A stretch of 48,659 bases of DNA, taken from contig CALMVK010000274.1 in assembly GCA_937873145.1 (NCBI GenBank), forward strand, positions 8,390 to 57,048, in the 5' to 3' direction. Below the pieces are notes generated by a model. It worked only from the letters and a program-made list of their open reading frames with translations, did no database searches and was not told the origin of the DNA. Below are positions 27,003 to 34,132 of the stretch, piece by piece (position 1 is the first letter of the stretch; each line of letters starts with the position of its first letter). The position numbers and the translations under genes are program-made. This DNA is from an uncultured Granulicella sp. (GTDB taxonomy: Bacteria > Acidobacteriota > Terriglobia > Terriglobales > Acidobacteriaceae).

Positions 27003-27757
27003 GGAGCTTTTCCCTTCGCCCAAAGATCTTCCAGGTGCTGCTTGTCGCGGAGCGTGTCCATCGCCTGCCAGAAGCCGCGATGAAAGAAGGCATGTACTTC
27101 GCCTGCGCTTACCAACGCCTCGATCGGCTCGCGCTCGAACATCTGGCGGTCGTCCGCGACTGCGTCGATCGCCGAAGGATTGAGTACAAAAAAACCTCCA
27201 TTGATCCAGCCCCCTTCGTCCGCGGGCTTCTCCTGGAAGGAGTAGATCTGCGTGTCTTTTAGCCCCAGCGCGCCAAACCGTGCGACCGGCTGCACGCTGG
27301 TCAAGGTGACGGCCTTGTTGTGGGCTTTGTGAAAGGCGATTAACGCCGTGATATCTACGTCTGCCACGCCATCGCCGTACGTCAGACAGAACGGCTCGCC
27401 GGGATCGAGGTACCGCTTCACCCGCCGCAGACGTCCACCCGTCCCGGAGTCGTCGCCGGTATCGACCAGCGTCACCTTCCACGGCTCGGCCACCGAGTTA
27501 TGCACCATCATGGCATTGGTCTGCATGTCGAACGTCACGTCCGACATGTGCAGAAAGTAGTTCGCGAAGAACTCCTTGATGACATAGCCTTTGTACCCGC
27601 AGCAGATGATGAAGTCGGTAATCCCGTGCTGCGAATAGATCTTGAGGATGTGCCACAGGATGGGCTTACCGCCAATCTCGACCATCGGTTTGGGCCGAAG
27701 GGAGGTTTCTTCCGAGAGGCGCGTACCCAGGCCTCCGGCTAAAATCACAGCTTTCAT
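26987..27757 (-). CDS. rfbF: Glucose-1-phosphate cytidylyltransferase
   Basis: Nucleotidyltransferase of 256 residues that makes CDP-glucose from CTP and glucose-1-phosphate, the first step of CDP-dideoxyhexose synthesis. The N-terminal loop AGGLGTRLSEETSLRPKPM is the nucleotide-binding signature, with WHILKIYSQHGITDFIICCGYKGYVIKEFF following, and FCLTYGDGVADVDI holds the metal-binding Asp pair. The length is normal. It is the first gene of the minus-strand pair and diverges from rfbH with 89 bases between starts, so the three probably share a control region. Confidence 0.96.
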   Translation of the reverse strand: MKAVILAGGLGTRLSEETSLRPKPMVEIGGKPILWHILKIYSQHGITDFIICCGYKGYVIKEFFANYFLHMSDVTFDMQTNAMMVHNSVAEPWKVTLVDTGDDSGTGGRLRRVKRYLDPGEPFCLTYGDGVADVDITALIAFHKAHNKAVTLTSVQPVARFGALGLKDTQIYSFQEKPADEGGWINGGFFVLNPSAIDAVADDRQMFEREPIEALVSAGEVHAFFHRGFWQAMDTLRDKQHLEDLWAKGKAPWKTW

Positions 27758-27846
27758 GCAGTCAATCCTTACGCTTGAGCAGCGTCCTGTTCATCATACC
27801 CATGTGCATGCATGAGCCAGCGCTTTGAATGTATCCTTAATGCACC

Positions 27847-29190
27847 ATGACGGAAAAAGCGGTTGAGCTGCGCCAACAGATTCTTGAACTGACCCGGCAG
27901 TACCATGCCGAAGCCTTTGCGCCCCAAGCGTTTGTCCCCGGCACCTCTGGCGTCAAGGTTAGTGGTAAGGTAATCGACGCGGAAGATATCTGCGCTGTAG
28001 TCGAGTCAGGCCTGGACGCCTGGTTTACCACCGGCCGCTGGGCGAAGGAGTTCGAGCGCAAACTGGCCCGCTTTGTCGGCGTCCGCTCCGCTTCGCTGGT
28101 CAACTCCGGCTCGTCGGCTAATTTGGTTGCGCTTTCCGCGCTTTGCTCGCCCAAGCTTGGTGACCGCCAACTAAAGCCCGGTGATGAGGTGATTACGGTC
28201 GCTGCGGGCTTCCCGACGACGGTGAACCCGATCATACAGAACCGCCTTGTGCCGGTCTTTCTTGACGTCACGATCCCCGGTTTTGAGATTGACGTGACGC
28301 TGCTTGAGCAGGCTTACAGCCCCAAGGTCAAGGCCGTCATGATCGCGCACACACTCGGCAACGTCTTCGATCTCGACGCGGTGACCGCCTTCTGCAAAAA
28401 GTACAATTTGTGGCTGGTCGAAGACTGCTGCGATGCGCTGGGTTCCACCTGGAAGGGCCAGCATGTCGGCACCTTCGGCGACATTGCCACGGTCAGCTTT
28501 TACCCCGCGCACCATATCACGATGGGCGAGGGCGGTGCCGTGCTGACCGACAAGCCGGCGCTGCAGGTGCTGATCGACAGCTGGCGCGACTGGGGCCGCG
28601 ACTGTTGGTGCGAGCCTGGAGTCGACAACACCTGCGGCAAGCGCTTCGACTGGCAGCTGGGCACGTTGCCCTGCGGATACGACCATAAGTACACCTACTC
28701 GCACATTGGTTATAACCTGAAAGCCACGGACATGCAGGCGGCCCTTGGCGTCTCGCAGATCGCTAAGCTGCCGCGCTTCATTGCGCGCCGCAAAGAGAAC
28801 TTTGCCTATCTGAAGGCCGCGCTCCAGCCGCTGACGGATGTCCTGATGCTGCCCGAGGCGAATGAAGGCGCGGACCCCAGTTGGTTCGGTTTTCCCATCG
28901 CCGTGCATGAGGATGCGCCGTTTACCCGCGACGAGCTTACCCGCCACTTCGACGCGGCGAAGATCGGTACACGCCTTATGTTTGCCGGCAACCTGCTCCG
29001 CCAGCCTGCGTACCAAGGGATCGAGTGCCGCGTGATCGGCGACATGAAGAATACGGACTTTGTCATGAACCAGGTTTTTTGGCTGGGGGTCTTTCCCGGA
29101 CTTACGGAGCCTATGCTCGACTATATTGCGGACACTGCCAAGGCTTTCGTTACTGAAAGAAAGGCGAGTCCGATGAAGGTTCTCGTTTAG
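27847..29190 (+). CDS. rfbH: CDP-4-dehydro-6-deoxyglucose 3-dehydratase (E1), RfbH
   Basis: PMP- and [2Fe-2S]-dependent enzyme that removes the C3 hydroxyl of CDP-4-keto-6-deoxyglucose. At 447 residues it has the DegT/aminotransferase fold, but the usual PLP lysine is replaced by His222 in [14 protein letters not shown], which is diagnostic of E1. The iron-sulfur ligands fit the family spacing exactly: Cys195, Cys253, Cys255 and Cys263 (C-x57-C-x-C-x7-C). The reductase partner E3 and a final dideoxysugar synthase are not in the window. The gene ends 16 bases before the LolD gene's end (convergent). Confidence 0.96.
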   Translation: MTEKAVELRQQILELTRQYHAEAFAPQAFVPGTSGVKVSGKVIDAEDICAVVESGLDAWFTTGRWAKEFERKLARFVGVRSASLVNSGSSANLVALSALCSPKLGDRQLKPGDEVITVAAGFPTTVNPIIQNRLVPVFLDVTIPGFEIDVTLLEQAYSPKVKAVMIAHTLGNVFDLDAVTAFCKKYNLWLVEDCCDALGSTWKGQHVGTFGDIATVSFYPAHHITMGEGGAVLTDKPALQVLIDSWRDWGRDCWCEPGVDNTCGKRFDWQLGTLPCGYDHKYTYSHIGYNLKATDMQAALGVSQIAKLPRFIARRKENFAYLKAALQPLTDVLMLPEANEGADPSWFGFPIAVHEDAPFTRDELTRHFDAAKIGTRLMFAGNLLRQPAYQGIECRVIGDMKNTDFVMNQVFWLGVFPGLTEPMLDYIADTAKAFVTERKASPMKVLV

Positions 29191-29206
29191 GTGTCAATCT
29201 GCAAGA

Positions 29207-29899
29207 TCAATCCAGCAGCCCATCTTTCAGTCGCAAGGCGCGGTCACATTGCCCGGCGAAGTGCAGATTGTGCGTCACGAGCACGCTGGTCAGACGATGC
29301 GCCGCATGCAACCGCTGAATCAACCCGAAGACCGCCTCCGCTGTTCGTCCATCAAGATTTCCGGTAGGTTCATCCGCCAGTAGCACCTTCGGCTCGGTCA
29401 CCAGTGCTCGGGCTAGCGAGACCCTCTGCTGCTCGCCACCGCTCAACTCGCCGGACCGATGCTCGGCACGATCGGCCAGGCCTACCTCTGCTAGCCACTG
29501 CCTGGCTCTGCTCAGCGCCGCGGCCTTCGCCATGCTGCGCGCAAGCAGGGGCATGGCTACATTCTCGATTGCCGTAAACTCCGGCATCAAGGAATGGAAC
29601 TGCCACACGTATCCGATCTCGCGATTGCGAAAGTTTGCTGCCTGCGCCTGGCTCAAGCCACTGAGAAGCTGTTTGCCGACCCAAACCTCTCCCGCGGATG
29701 GCCGGTCGAAGGCTGCGAGCAGATGGAGCAGGGAGCTTTTGCCTGTGCCGCTCTCGCCTACAATCGCCACAAGCTCTCCCGGTGCGATGGTAAAGGTCAG
29801 GCCGCGAAACAGCTCCAAGTCGCCATGGCCAAGACCTCGGCCTGCATAGCTTTTGCGAAGATCTTCGGTACGAATGGCTGGTAAGTCAGCCGTTTTCAT
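29207..29899 (-). CDS. lolD: Lipoprotein-releasing ABC transporter ATPase LolD
   Basis: ATP-binding subunit (230 residues) of the machinery that extracts lipoproteins from the inner membrane. It shows Walker A (GESGTGKSS), the Q loop (YVWQFHSLMPEFTAIENV), the LSGGEQQR signature and Walker B with VLLADEPTG. The family is MacB/LolD/FtsE-like; assignment to LolD comes from the permease gene two genes upstream. Its ATG overlaps the stop of the preceding coiled-coil gene (ATGA), so it is translationally coupled to it. Confidence 0.88.
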   Translation of the reverse strand: MKTADLPAIRTEDLRKSYAGRGLGHGDLELFRGLTFTIAPGELVAIVGESGTGKSSLLHLLAAFDRPSAGEVWVGKQLLSGLSQAQAANFRNREIGYVWQFHSLMPEFTAIENVAMPLLARSMAKAAALSRARQWLAEVGLADRAEHRSGELSGGEQQRVSLARALVTEPKVLLADEPTGNLDGRTAEAVFGLIQRLHAAHRLTSVLVTHNLHFAGQCDRALRLKDGLLD

Positions 29900-30381
29900 T
29901 GGTGAGGACGATCGCCTGTCTCGAGACGAGCAACCCGGTCGCGCAGAGCGTTGTAGTCGGCTATGGTGCCAATCGCTGAAAGCAGTTGATCAAAGCGTGC
30001 ATCGATATGCTTGTCCATTTGCTCGAAGCGTTTGTCCATCTGCTCGAAGCGTTTGTCCATTTGCTCGAAGTGCTTGTCCACGTGCTCGAAGCGCTTGTCT
30101 GTTCGGCGCTCAAGATCGCCGATTGTACCTAAAACTTCGGCGAAGCGCTTGTCTGTTCGGCGCTCAAGATCACCGATTATCCCCAAAATTTCAGCATGGC
30201 GCTTGTCTGTGCGCCGATCTACGTCGTCGATCTTGGCGAGCGCGACGACGTGCCGCTTTTCCGCACGGCCATCGACCTCGTCCACCTTCTTTTCCAGTGC
30301 TTCAACGCGTACGGAGATCGCGCGCAGTTCAGGAGCCAGAAAATCCTGCATCAGCTTGCGGCCGTCTTCGATCACGCTCAT
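29896..30381 (-). CDS. Tandem-repeat coiled-coil protein in the lol operon
   Basis: Protein of 161 residues with no signal peptide or membrane segment. Most of it is repeated: about four 18-residue units of the type DDVDRRTDKRHAEILGIIG / GDLERRTDKRFAEVLGTI (about 45-100), then four 7-residue units FEHVDKH / FEQMDKR (about 100-125). The heptad spacing predicts a long charged coiled coil ending in a short C-terminal helix (NALRDRVARLE). The start was set at the ATG at 30381, 8 bases after GGGAG; a TTG one codon earlier is less likely. It sits 41 bases after the permease gene and overlaps lolD by 4 bases. The function is not known. Confidence 0.75.
   Translation of the reverse strand: MSVIEDGRKLMQDFLAPELRAISVRVEALEKKVDEVDGRAEKRHVVALAKIDDVDRRTDKRHAEILGIIGDLERRTDKRFAEVLGTIGDLERRTDKRFEHVDKHFEQMDKRFEQMDKRFEQMDKHIDARFDQLLSAIGTIADYNALRDRVARLETGDRPHQ
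30005..30265. repeat. Coding tandem repeats: 21-bp units then 54-bp units
   Basis: From about 30011 to 30095, 21-base units of the form TTTGTCCATNTGCTCGAAGC recur four to five times. From 30091, 54-base units starting GCGCTTGTCTGTNCG recur at 30091, 30145 and 30199, with a weaker fourth near 30253. The first two 54-base units are nearly identical, so the array is young enough to vary in copy number. Confidence 0.8.
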
Positions 30382-30422
30382 CAAAGATTCTCCCTAAGAC
30401 ATCATAGCGCGCCCTCTCGCCT

Positions 30423-31664
30423 CTACTCATAGCGTAACGCCTCCGCCGGAAGTACTCGCGCCGCGCTCACGCTCGGATAGATGGTAGCCACCGCCGAAAC
30501 GCCCAGCGACACCGCCGCCACGACCAGCGCGTCCGTCAGACGTGGTGCAAAGGGCAGGAAATCGAGGGAATAGACCGCAGCATCCAAGGGGATAAAGCGA
30601 TAGTGTCCTCCCGCCCAACTGACCCCGTAGCCCACCAGCAGACCGATCACCGTACCTGTGATGGAGATCATGAGTCCCTGCAGCAGAAAGACGCGCTGCA
30701 CCTGCGCGGCGGTCACTCCGAAGCTCATCATGACCGCGATGTCTTTGGTCTTCTCCATCACCATCATGGTCAGCGCGATCAGGATATTCAGCGCGGCCAC
30801 ACAGACGATCAACGCCAGCACGATGAAGGTCACCACCTGTTCTAGCCGCAGCGCACGAAACAACTCGCGGTTCTGTTCCATCCAACTCGTCGCCTGAAAG
30901 CCCGGACCAGCCGCATGCTCGATCTCCTTCGCGATCTGGTCGGCACGGTTCAGGTCGTCTACCTTAAAGCTGATAATCGAGATCACGTCCGGCTCGGCAA
31001 ACAGACGCTGTGCATCCTCCAGCCGAATGAGGGCGTACGAAGAATCGTACTGGTAGAAGCCGGAGGTGAAGATGCCCACCAGCTGAAACTTCTGGTAGCG
31101 CGGAACGATGCCGAGCGGGGTCAACTCACCTTGCGGACTGGTCACCAAGATGGAATTGCCGATCTCGGCTCCCAGTGTATCGGCCAGATCCTTCCCAAGA
31201 ACGATGGGCGGAGCGCTCGCAGCAGCCTCACCGGAAATGGCGTTGAGTGGCTCACTTGATCCTACCTTGACCTCCTGCAAAAGATCCGACACACGCCGCT
31301 CCTCTGCCGGAACGATTCCCTTGATCAAGCCGCCACCGGACCGCGCTCCACGGCTGATCAGCACTTGTCCGTACAATCCCGGCGCCGCTGCCCGCACATG
31401 CGGCAATCCGCTAAGCCGTGCCACCAGCGGCCGCCAGTCCCGCATTCCGTCCGCCGCGGTACGCATCAGGTCCACGTGCGCGGTAGAGCCGAGCAGGCGC
31501 TCCTGCAGATCGCGCCGCATTCCATTGGTGATGGCCAGCGCAATGATCAGCGATGCCACGCCGGCCGCTACACCCACCACGCTGATGGCCGTAATTACGC
31601 CGATGACTGCCTGCCGGCGCTTGGCGCGCAGATACCGTGCGGCGATGAAGAACTCGAACCTCAT
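30423..31664 (-). CDS. Lipoprotein-releasing ABC transporter permease (LolC/LolE family)
   Basis: Inner-membrane permease of 413 residues. The N-terminal motif FFIAARYLRAKRRQAVIGVITAIS is a hallmark of LolC/LolE, followed by the first helix, a large periplasmic domain (about 45-260) and three C-terminal helices (FIVLALIVCVAALNILIAL, ISITGTVIGLLVGYGVSWAG, ALVVAAVSLGVSAVATI). MVMEKTKDIAVMMSFGVTAAQ is the conserved cytoplasmic coupling segment. Only one permease gene is present, so the complex may be a homodimer, as in LolF-type systems. It is the first gene of the operon and diverges from the VWFA-like gene. Confidence 0.9.
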   Translation of the reverse strand: MRFEFFIAARYLRAKRRQAVIGVITAISVVGVAAGVASLIIALAITNGMRRDLQERLLGSTAHVDLMRTAADGMRDWRPLVARLSGLPHVRAAAPGLYGQVLISRGARSGGGLIKGIVPAEERRVSDLLQEVKVGSSEPLNAISGEAAASAPPIVLGKDLADTLGAEIGNSILVTSPQGELTPLGIVPRYQKFQLVGIFTSGFYQYDSSYALIRLEDAQRLFAEPDVISIISFKVDDLNRADQIAKEIEHAAGPGFQATSWMEQNRELFRALRLEQVVTFIVLALIVCVAALNILIALTMMVMEKTKDIAVMMSFGVTAAQVQRVFLLQGLMISITGTVIGLLVGYGVSWAGGHYRFIPLDAAVYSLDFLPFAPRLTDALVVAAVSLGVSAVATIYPSVSAARVLPAEALRYE

Positions 31665-31798
31665 CCTTTTTTGAGTCTACGCAACGGCCGGACGAGTGCG
31701 GCGAAGAGTGGAATCTTCAGGCCAGGATTTCCCGTCTATTCGCTTGCACAAAAGGGTGCAAGTGTTCGCGGCTGCTCTGCCGGGGTTAGGATTTCAAC

Positions 31799-32941
31799 AT
31801 GAACCTTCGTCTTCGTTTGATTGCTGCCGTCATTGCCTGGCCGCTCGCGTGCGGGGCTCTCCGCGCCCAGGCGACGCCGAAACCTCCCGCGCCTGTTACT
31901 CCGGATGAGGCCGGTCCGCAGGTCGACACCGGCGGTGTGATCATCAAGAAGAAGAAGGAAGGCGAGGATGCGCCTCCGCCTGCTGCGCCTGAACGTGAAA
32001 AAATCAAAAACCCGAACGGCGAGACCTACTCGCTGCGGGTCGATGTTCCTATCGTTTCGCTCGACGTCAACGTCATCCTGGACAAGACACATCAGTTCAT
32101 TCCTGGGCTGCGGCCGGCCAACTTCCTAGTGCTTGAAGATGGCGTCGAGCAGCAGGTCCAGTCGGTCCGCATGACGCAGAAACCGATTACCGCGGTGATG
32201 CTGCTCGAGTTTGCTTCCACTTCCTGGAGTTACATCCGCGACATGCAGAATGCTTCGGTAGGGTTCTATCGCTCGCTGCGTCCGGACGACTATGTGGCGG
32301 TCATTACCTATGACCTGCGCACGCACATTCTTGCCGACTTCACCAATAATAAGGAGACGATCGCGCAGTCTTTGCAGTCGCTCCGGATTCCAGGATTTTC
32401 CGATACGGACATGTTCGACGCGCTCTATGAAACGCTGGACCGGACCAGCCGGATCGAAGGCCGCAAGTACATTCTCTTGATCGGAAGCGGACGCGATACA
32501 TTTTCGAAGCTGACGCTCGACAAGATGCTGAAGAAGATTGAGAGCACGCCGAACGTTACCATCTTCAGCATCGGCACGGGAGGCTTTGCCAACGAGATGG
32601 CCGATGCTCGCGGCCGCGCCGGCGTTGGCATGATGAACAATCTGCAGGCGCAAAACCAGCTGCAGACCTTCGCTCGCATGACCGGTGGCCTGTACTTCAA
32701 CCCGCTCTTTCAAGGCGCGTTGCCAGACATCTTCAACCAGATCAACGACTCGATCCGCAATGAGTATGTGCTGACGTATCGTCCGACCAACGCGAAGAAC
32801 GATGGCAGTTATCGTAAGGTGCAGGTGCTGCTGGTGGATAACGAAGGCAAGCCGCTGAAGATGCAGGATGAGAAGCAAAAACCGCTGAAGTATTCGGTCA
32901 TCGCGAGAGATGGATATACGGCGAAGCGTCCCGTTGAGTAG
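31799..32941 (+). CDS. VWFA-related secreted protein (acidobacterial type)
   Basis: Protein of 380 residues: signal peptide (about 1-22), a Pro/Lys-rich linker, then a domain matching the VWFA-related family found in many copies in Acidobacteriota (LRVDVPIVSLDVNVILDKTHQFIPGL, FLVLEDGVEQQVQSVRMTQKPI). The metal site DxSxS of true VWA domains is replaced by LLEFASTSWSY, so metal binding is doubtful. SGRDTFSKLTLDKMLKKIE and the final strands (NEYVLTYRPTNAKNDGSYRKVQV) are typical. A TTAGGA lies 9 bases before the ATG. The role is unknown; surface adhesion is often guessed. Confidence 0.85.
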   Translation: MNLRLRLIAAVIAWPLACGALRAQATPKPPAPVTPDEAGPQVDTGGVIIKKKKEGEDAPPPAAPEREKIKNPNGETYSLRVDVPIVSLDVNVILDKTHQFIPGLRPANFLVLEDGVEQQVQSVRMTQKPITAVMLLEFASTSWSYIRDMQNASVGFYRSLRPDDYVAVITYDLRTHILADFTNNKETIAQSLQSLRIPGFSDTDMFDALYETLDRTSRIEGRKYILLIGSGRDTFSKLTLDKMLKKIESTPNVTIFSIGTGGFANEMADARGRAGVGMMNNLQAQNQLQTFARMTGGLYFNPLFQGALPDIFNQINDSIRNEYVLTYRPTNAKNDGSYRKVQVLLVDNEGKPLKMQDEKQKPLKYSVIARDGYTAKRPVE

Positions 32942-32953
32942 CGTACGGATGCG

Positions 32954-32982
32954 TTGACCCCGGAAGGCTGAATCGGTACACT
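32954..32982 (+). promoter_or_regulatory. Promoter of tRNA-Gln
   Basis: TTGACC (32954-32959), a 17-base spacer and TACACT (32977-32982) form a strong sigma70-like promoter. Transcription from about 32989 would give a 48-base leader to the tRNA. Confidence 0.65.
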
Positions 32983-33036
32983 CTGGTAGGGCCAAGCCGG
33001 CGAGCTTCTATCGCGGCGCCCCCTGCACAACCAAGT

Positions 33037-33110
33037 TGCCCCCTCGTTCAATGGTAGGACCGACGACTCTGAATCGTTCAATCGGGGTTCGAATCCCTGG
33101 GGGGCAACCA
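33037..33110 (+). tRNA. tRNA-Gln (anticodon CTG)
   Basis: A 74-base cloverleaf with encoded CCA. The acceptor TGCCCCC pairs with GGGGGCA, including the weak T1-A72 pair usual in tRNA-Gln. The D stem is GTTC/GGAC, the anticodon stem GACGA/TCGTT around CTCTGAA, and the T stem CGGGG/CCCTG around TTCGAAT. The variable loop has four bases. An open frame across it on the minus strand is an artefact. Confidence 0.95.
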
Positions 33111-33263
33111 ATTGCTACTGTATCCAGTGGATAGATGGTTCCATGCAGCAAAGCTCTACGACCGGAGCGCGGATGGCAATGTCACGCCACACCTAACCTT
33201 CCTTGCAGAGGCTCACCCGGGCACACCCAAGCAGACGCTTTCGATGCGCATGGCCTGCCGGCG

Positions 33264-33971
33264 TCAGGGGACGAACTTATAGCCGGCACCGTGGAGTGTG
33301 AGGAAGTGCCTGGGGCTTGCTGGATCCGGTTCCAGCTTCTGGCGCAGCTTCAGGATCTGGTTATCAACCGTGCGTGTCGTTGGATAGGAATGAAGACCCC
33401 AGACCTGATTGAGCAGCACCTCACGGCTCAAGACGCGATCTACATTTTCCGTGAAGAACTTCAGCAGTTTGAACTCATGCGCCGTCAGGATCACGGGCTG
33501 CCCTTTGCAACGCACACCCATGCTGTTGAAGTCCACGTCGCAGTTTCCAAAGCGATAGACCACTGAGGTGACCAGCTTGCGCTGTCTTCGGATCGCTGCC
33601 TGCACGCGTGCCAGCAGCTCCCGAGGGCTGAACGGTTTGGTCACATAATCATCTGCGCCTATCTCTAACAGGAGGACCTTATCTGCGACCTCAGCGACCG
33701 CGCTTAAAACAATCACGGGCGTCTCGCTCGATTGTGTTTTGAAGCGTTGACAAAGCTCACGTCCAGAGATGCGCGGAAGGATGAGATCCAGGACGACGGC
33801 TAGAGGGCGATGCGTGCGGAAGTTCTCTAGCGCCGTTTGTCCATCGCCGGCAACTACCACGGTGTAGCGCTCCTCAGAAAAGATTCTGCGCAGCACCTTT
33901 TGTAGGCGCGGATCATCCTCGACGACAAGGATGGTTCCCAGATCTGCAGTTACAGGTTCGGCGTTGTCCAC
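33264..33971 (-). CDS. OmpR-family response regulator
   Basis: DNA-binding regulator of 235 residues. The receiver domain has the acidic pair in VVEDDPRL, phospho-acceptor Asp62 (VLDLILP) and the conserved Lys in VTKPFSPRELL. The C-terminal winged helix (LTAHEFKLLKFFTENVDRVLSREVLL; TVDNQILKLRQKLE; GAGYKFVP) is of the OmpR/PhoB type. It diverges from the histidine kinase gene, 161 bases apart, and is its probable partner. Confidence 0.95.
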   Translation of the reverse strand: MDNAEPVTADLGTILVVEDDPRLQKVLRRIFSEERYTVVVAGDGQTALENFRTHRPLAVVLDLILPRISGRELCQRFKTQSSETPVIVLSAVAEVADKVLLLEIGADDYVTKPFSPRELLARVQAAIRRQRKLVTSVVYRFGNCDVDFNSMGVRCKGQPVILTAHEFKLLKFFTENVDRVLSREVLLNQVWGLHSYPTTRTVDNQILKLRQKLEPDPASPRHFLTLHGAGYKFVP

Positions 33972-34056
33972 GTCAGGCTCCCCGAATATTCTGGCATGAG
34001 TGCACCCATCCCTGTCTTCTGAAATTTCGTATCCATCTTAGAGTTCGTCGAGGAAT

Positions 34057-34097
34057 AGCCGTAGAGTATTCTGCAATCTCATAAGATTGCTTCGGCT
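34057..34097. promoter_or_regulatory. Inverted repeat in the divergent regulator/kinase promoter region
   Basis: GCAATCT (34073-34079) and AGATTGC (34084-34090) form a perfect 7-bp inverted repeat with a 4-base spacer. An outer AGCCG (34057) / CGGCT (34093) pair widens the symmetry. It lies between the two divergent genes and is a candidate binding site for the response regulator; there is no direct proof. Confidence 0.45.
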
Positions 34098-34132
34098 GTA
34101 GACGTGTCGACCAACACGCGAGAGAGTGAGTG

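Noticed and set aside
30011-30397. Open frame on the plus strand with repeated CSKRLSI peptides
   Set aside because: Antisense reading of the tandem repeats in the coiled-coil gene; the minus-strand frame has operon coupling and a ribosome site.
32809-33111. Short minus-strand frame beginning with a peptide like VAPQGFEPRLNDSES
   Set aside because: This string is a well-known false translation across a tRNA gene, here tRNA-Gln.
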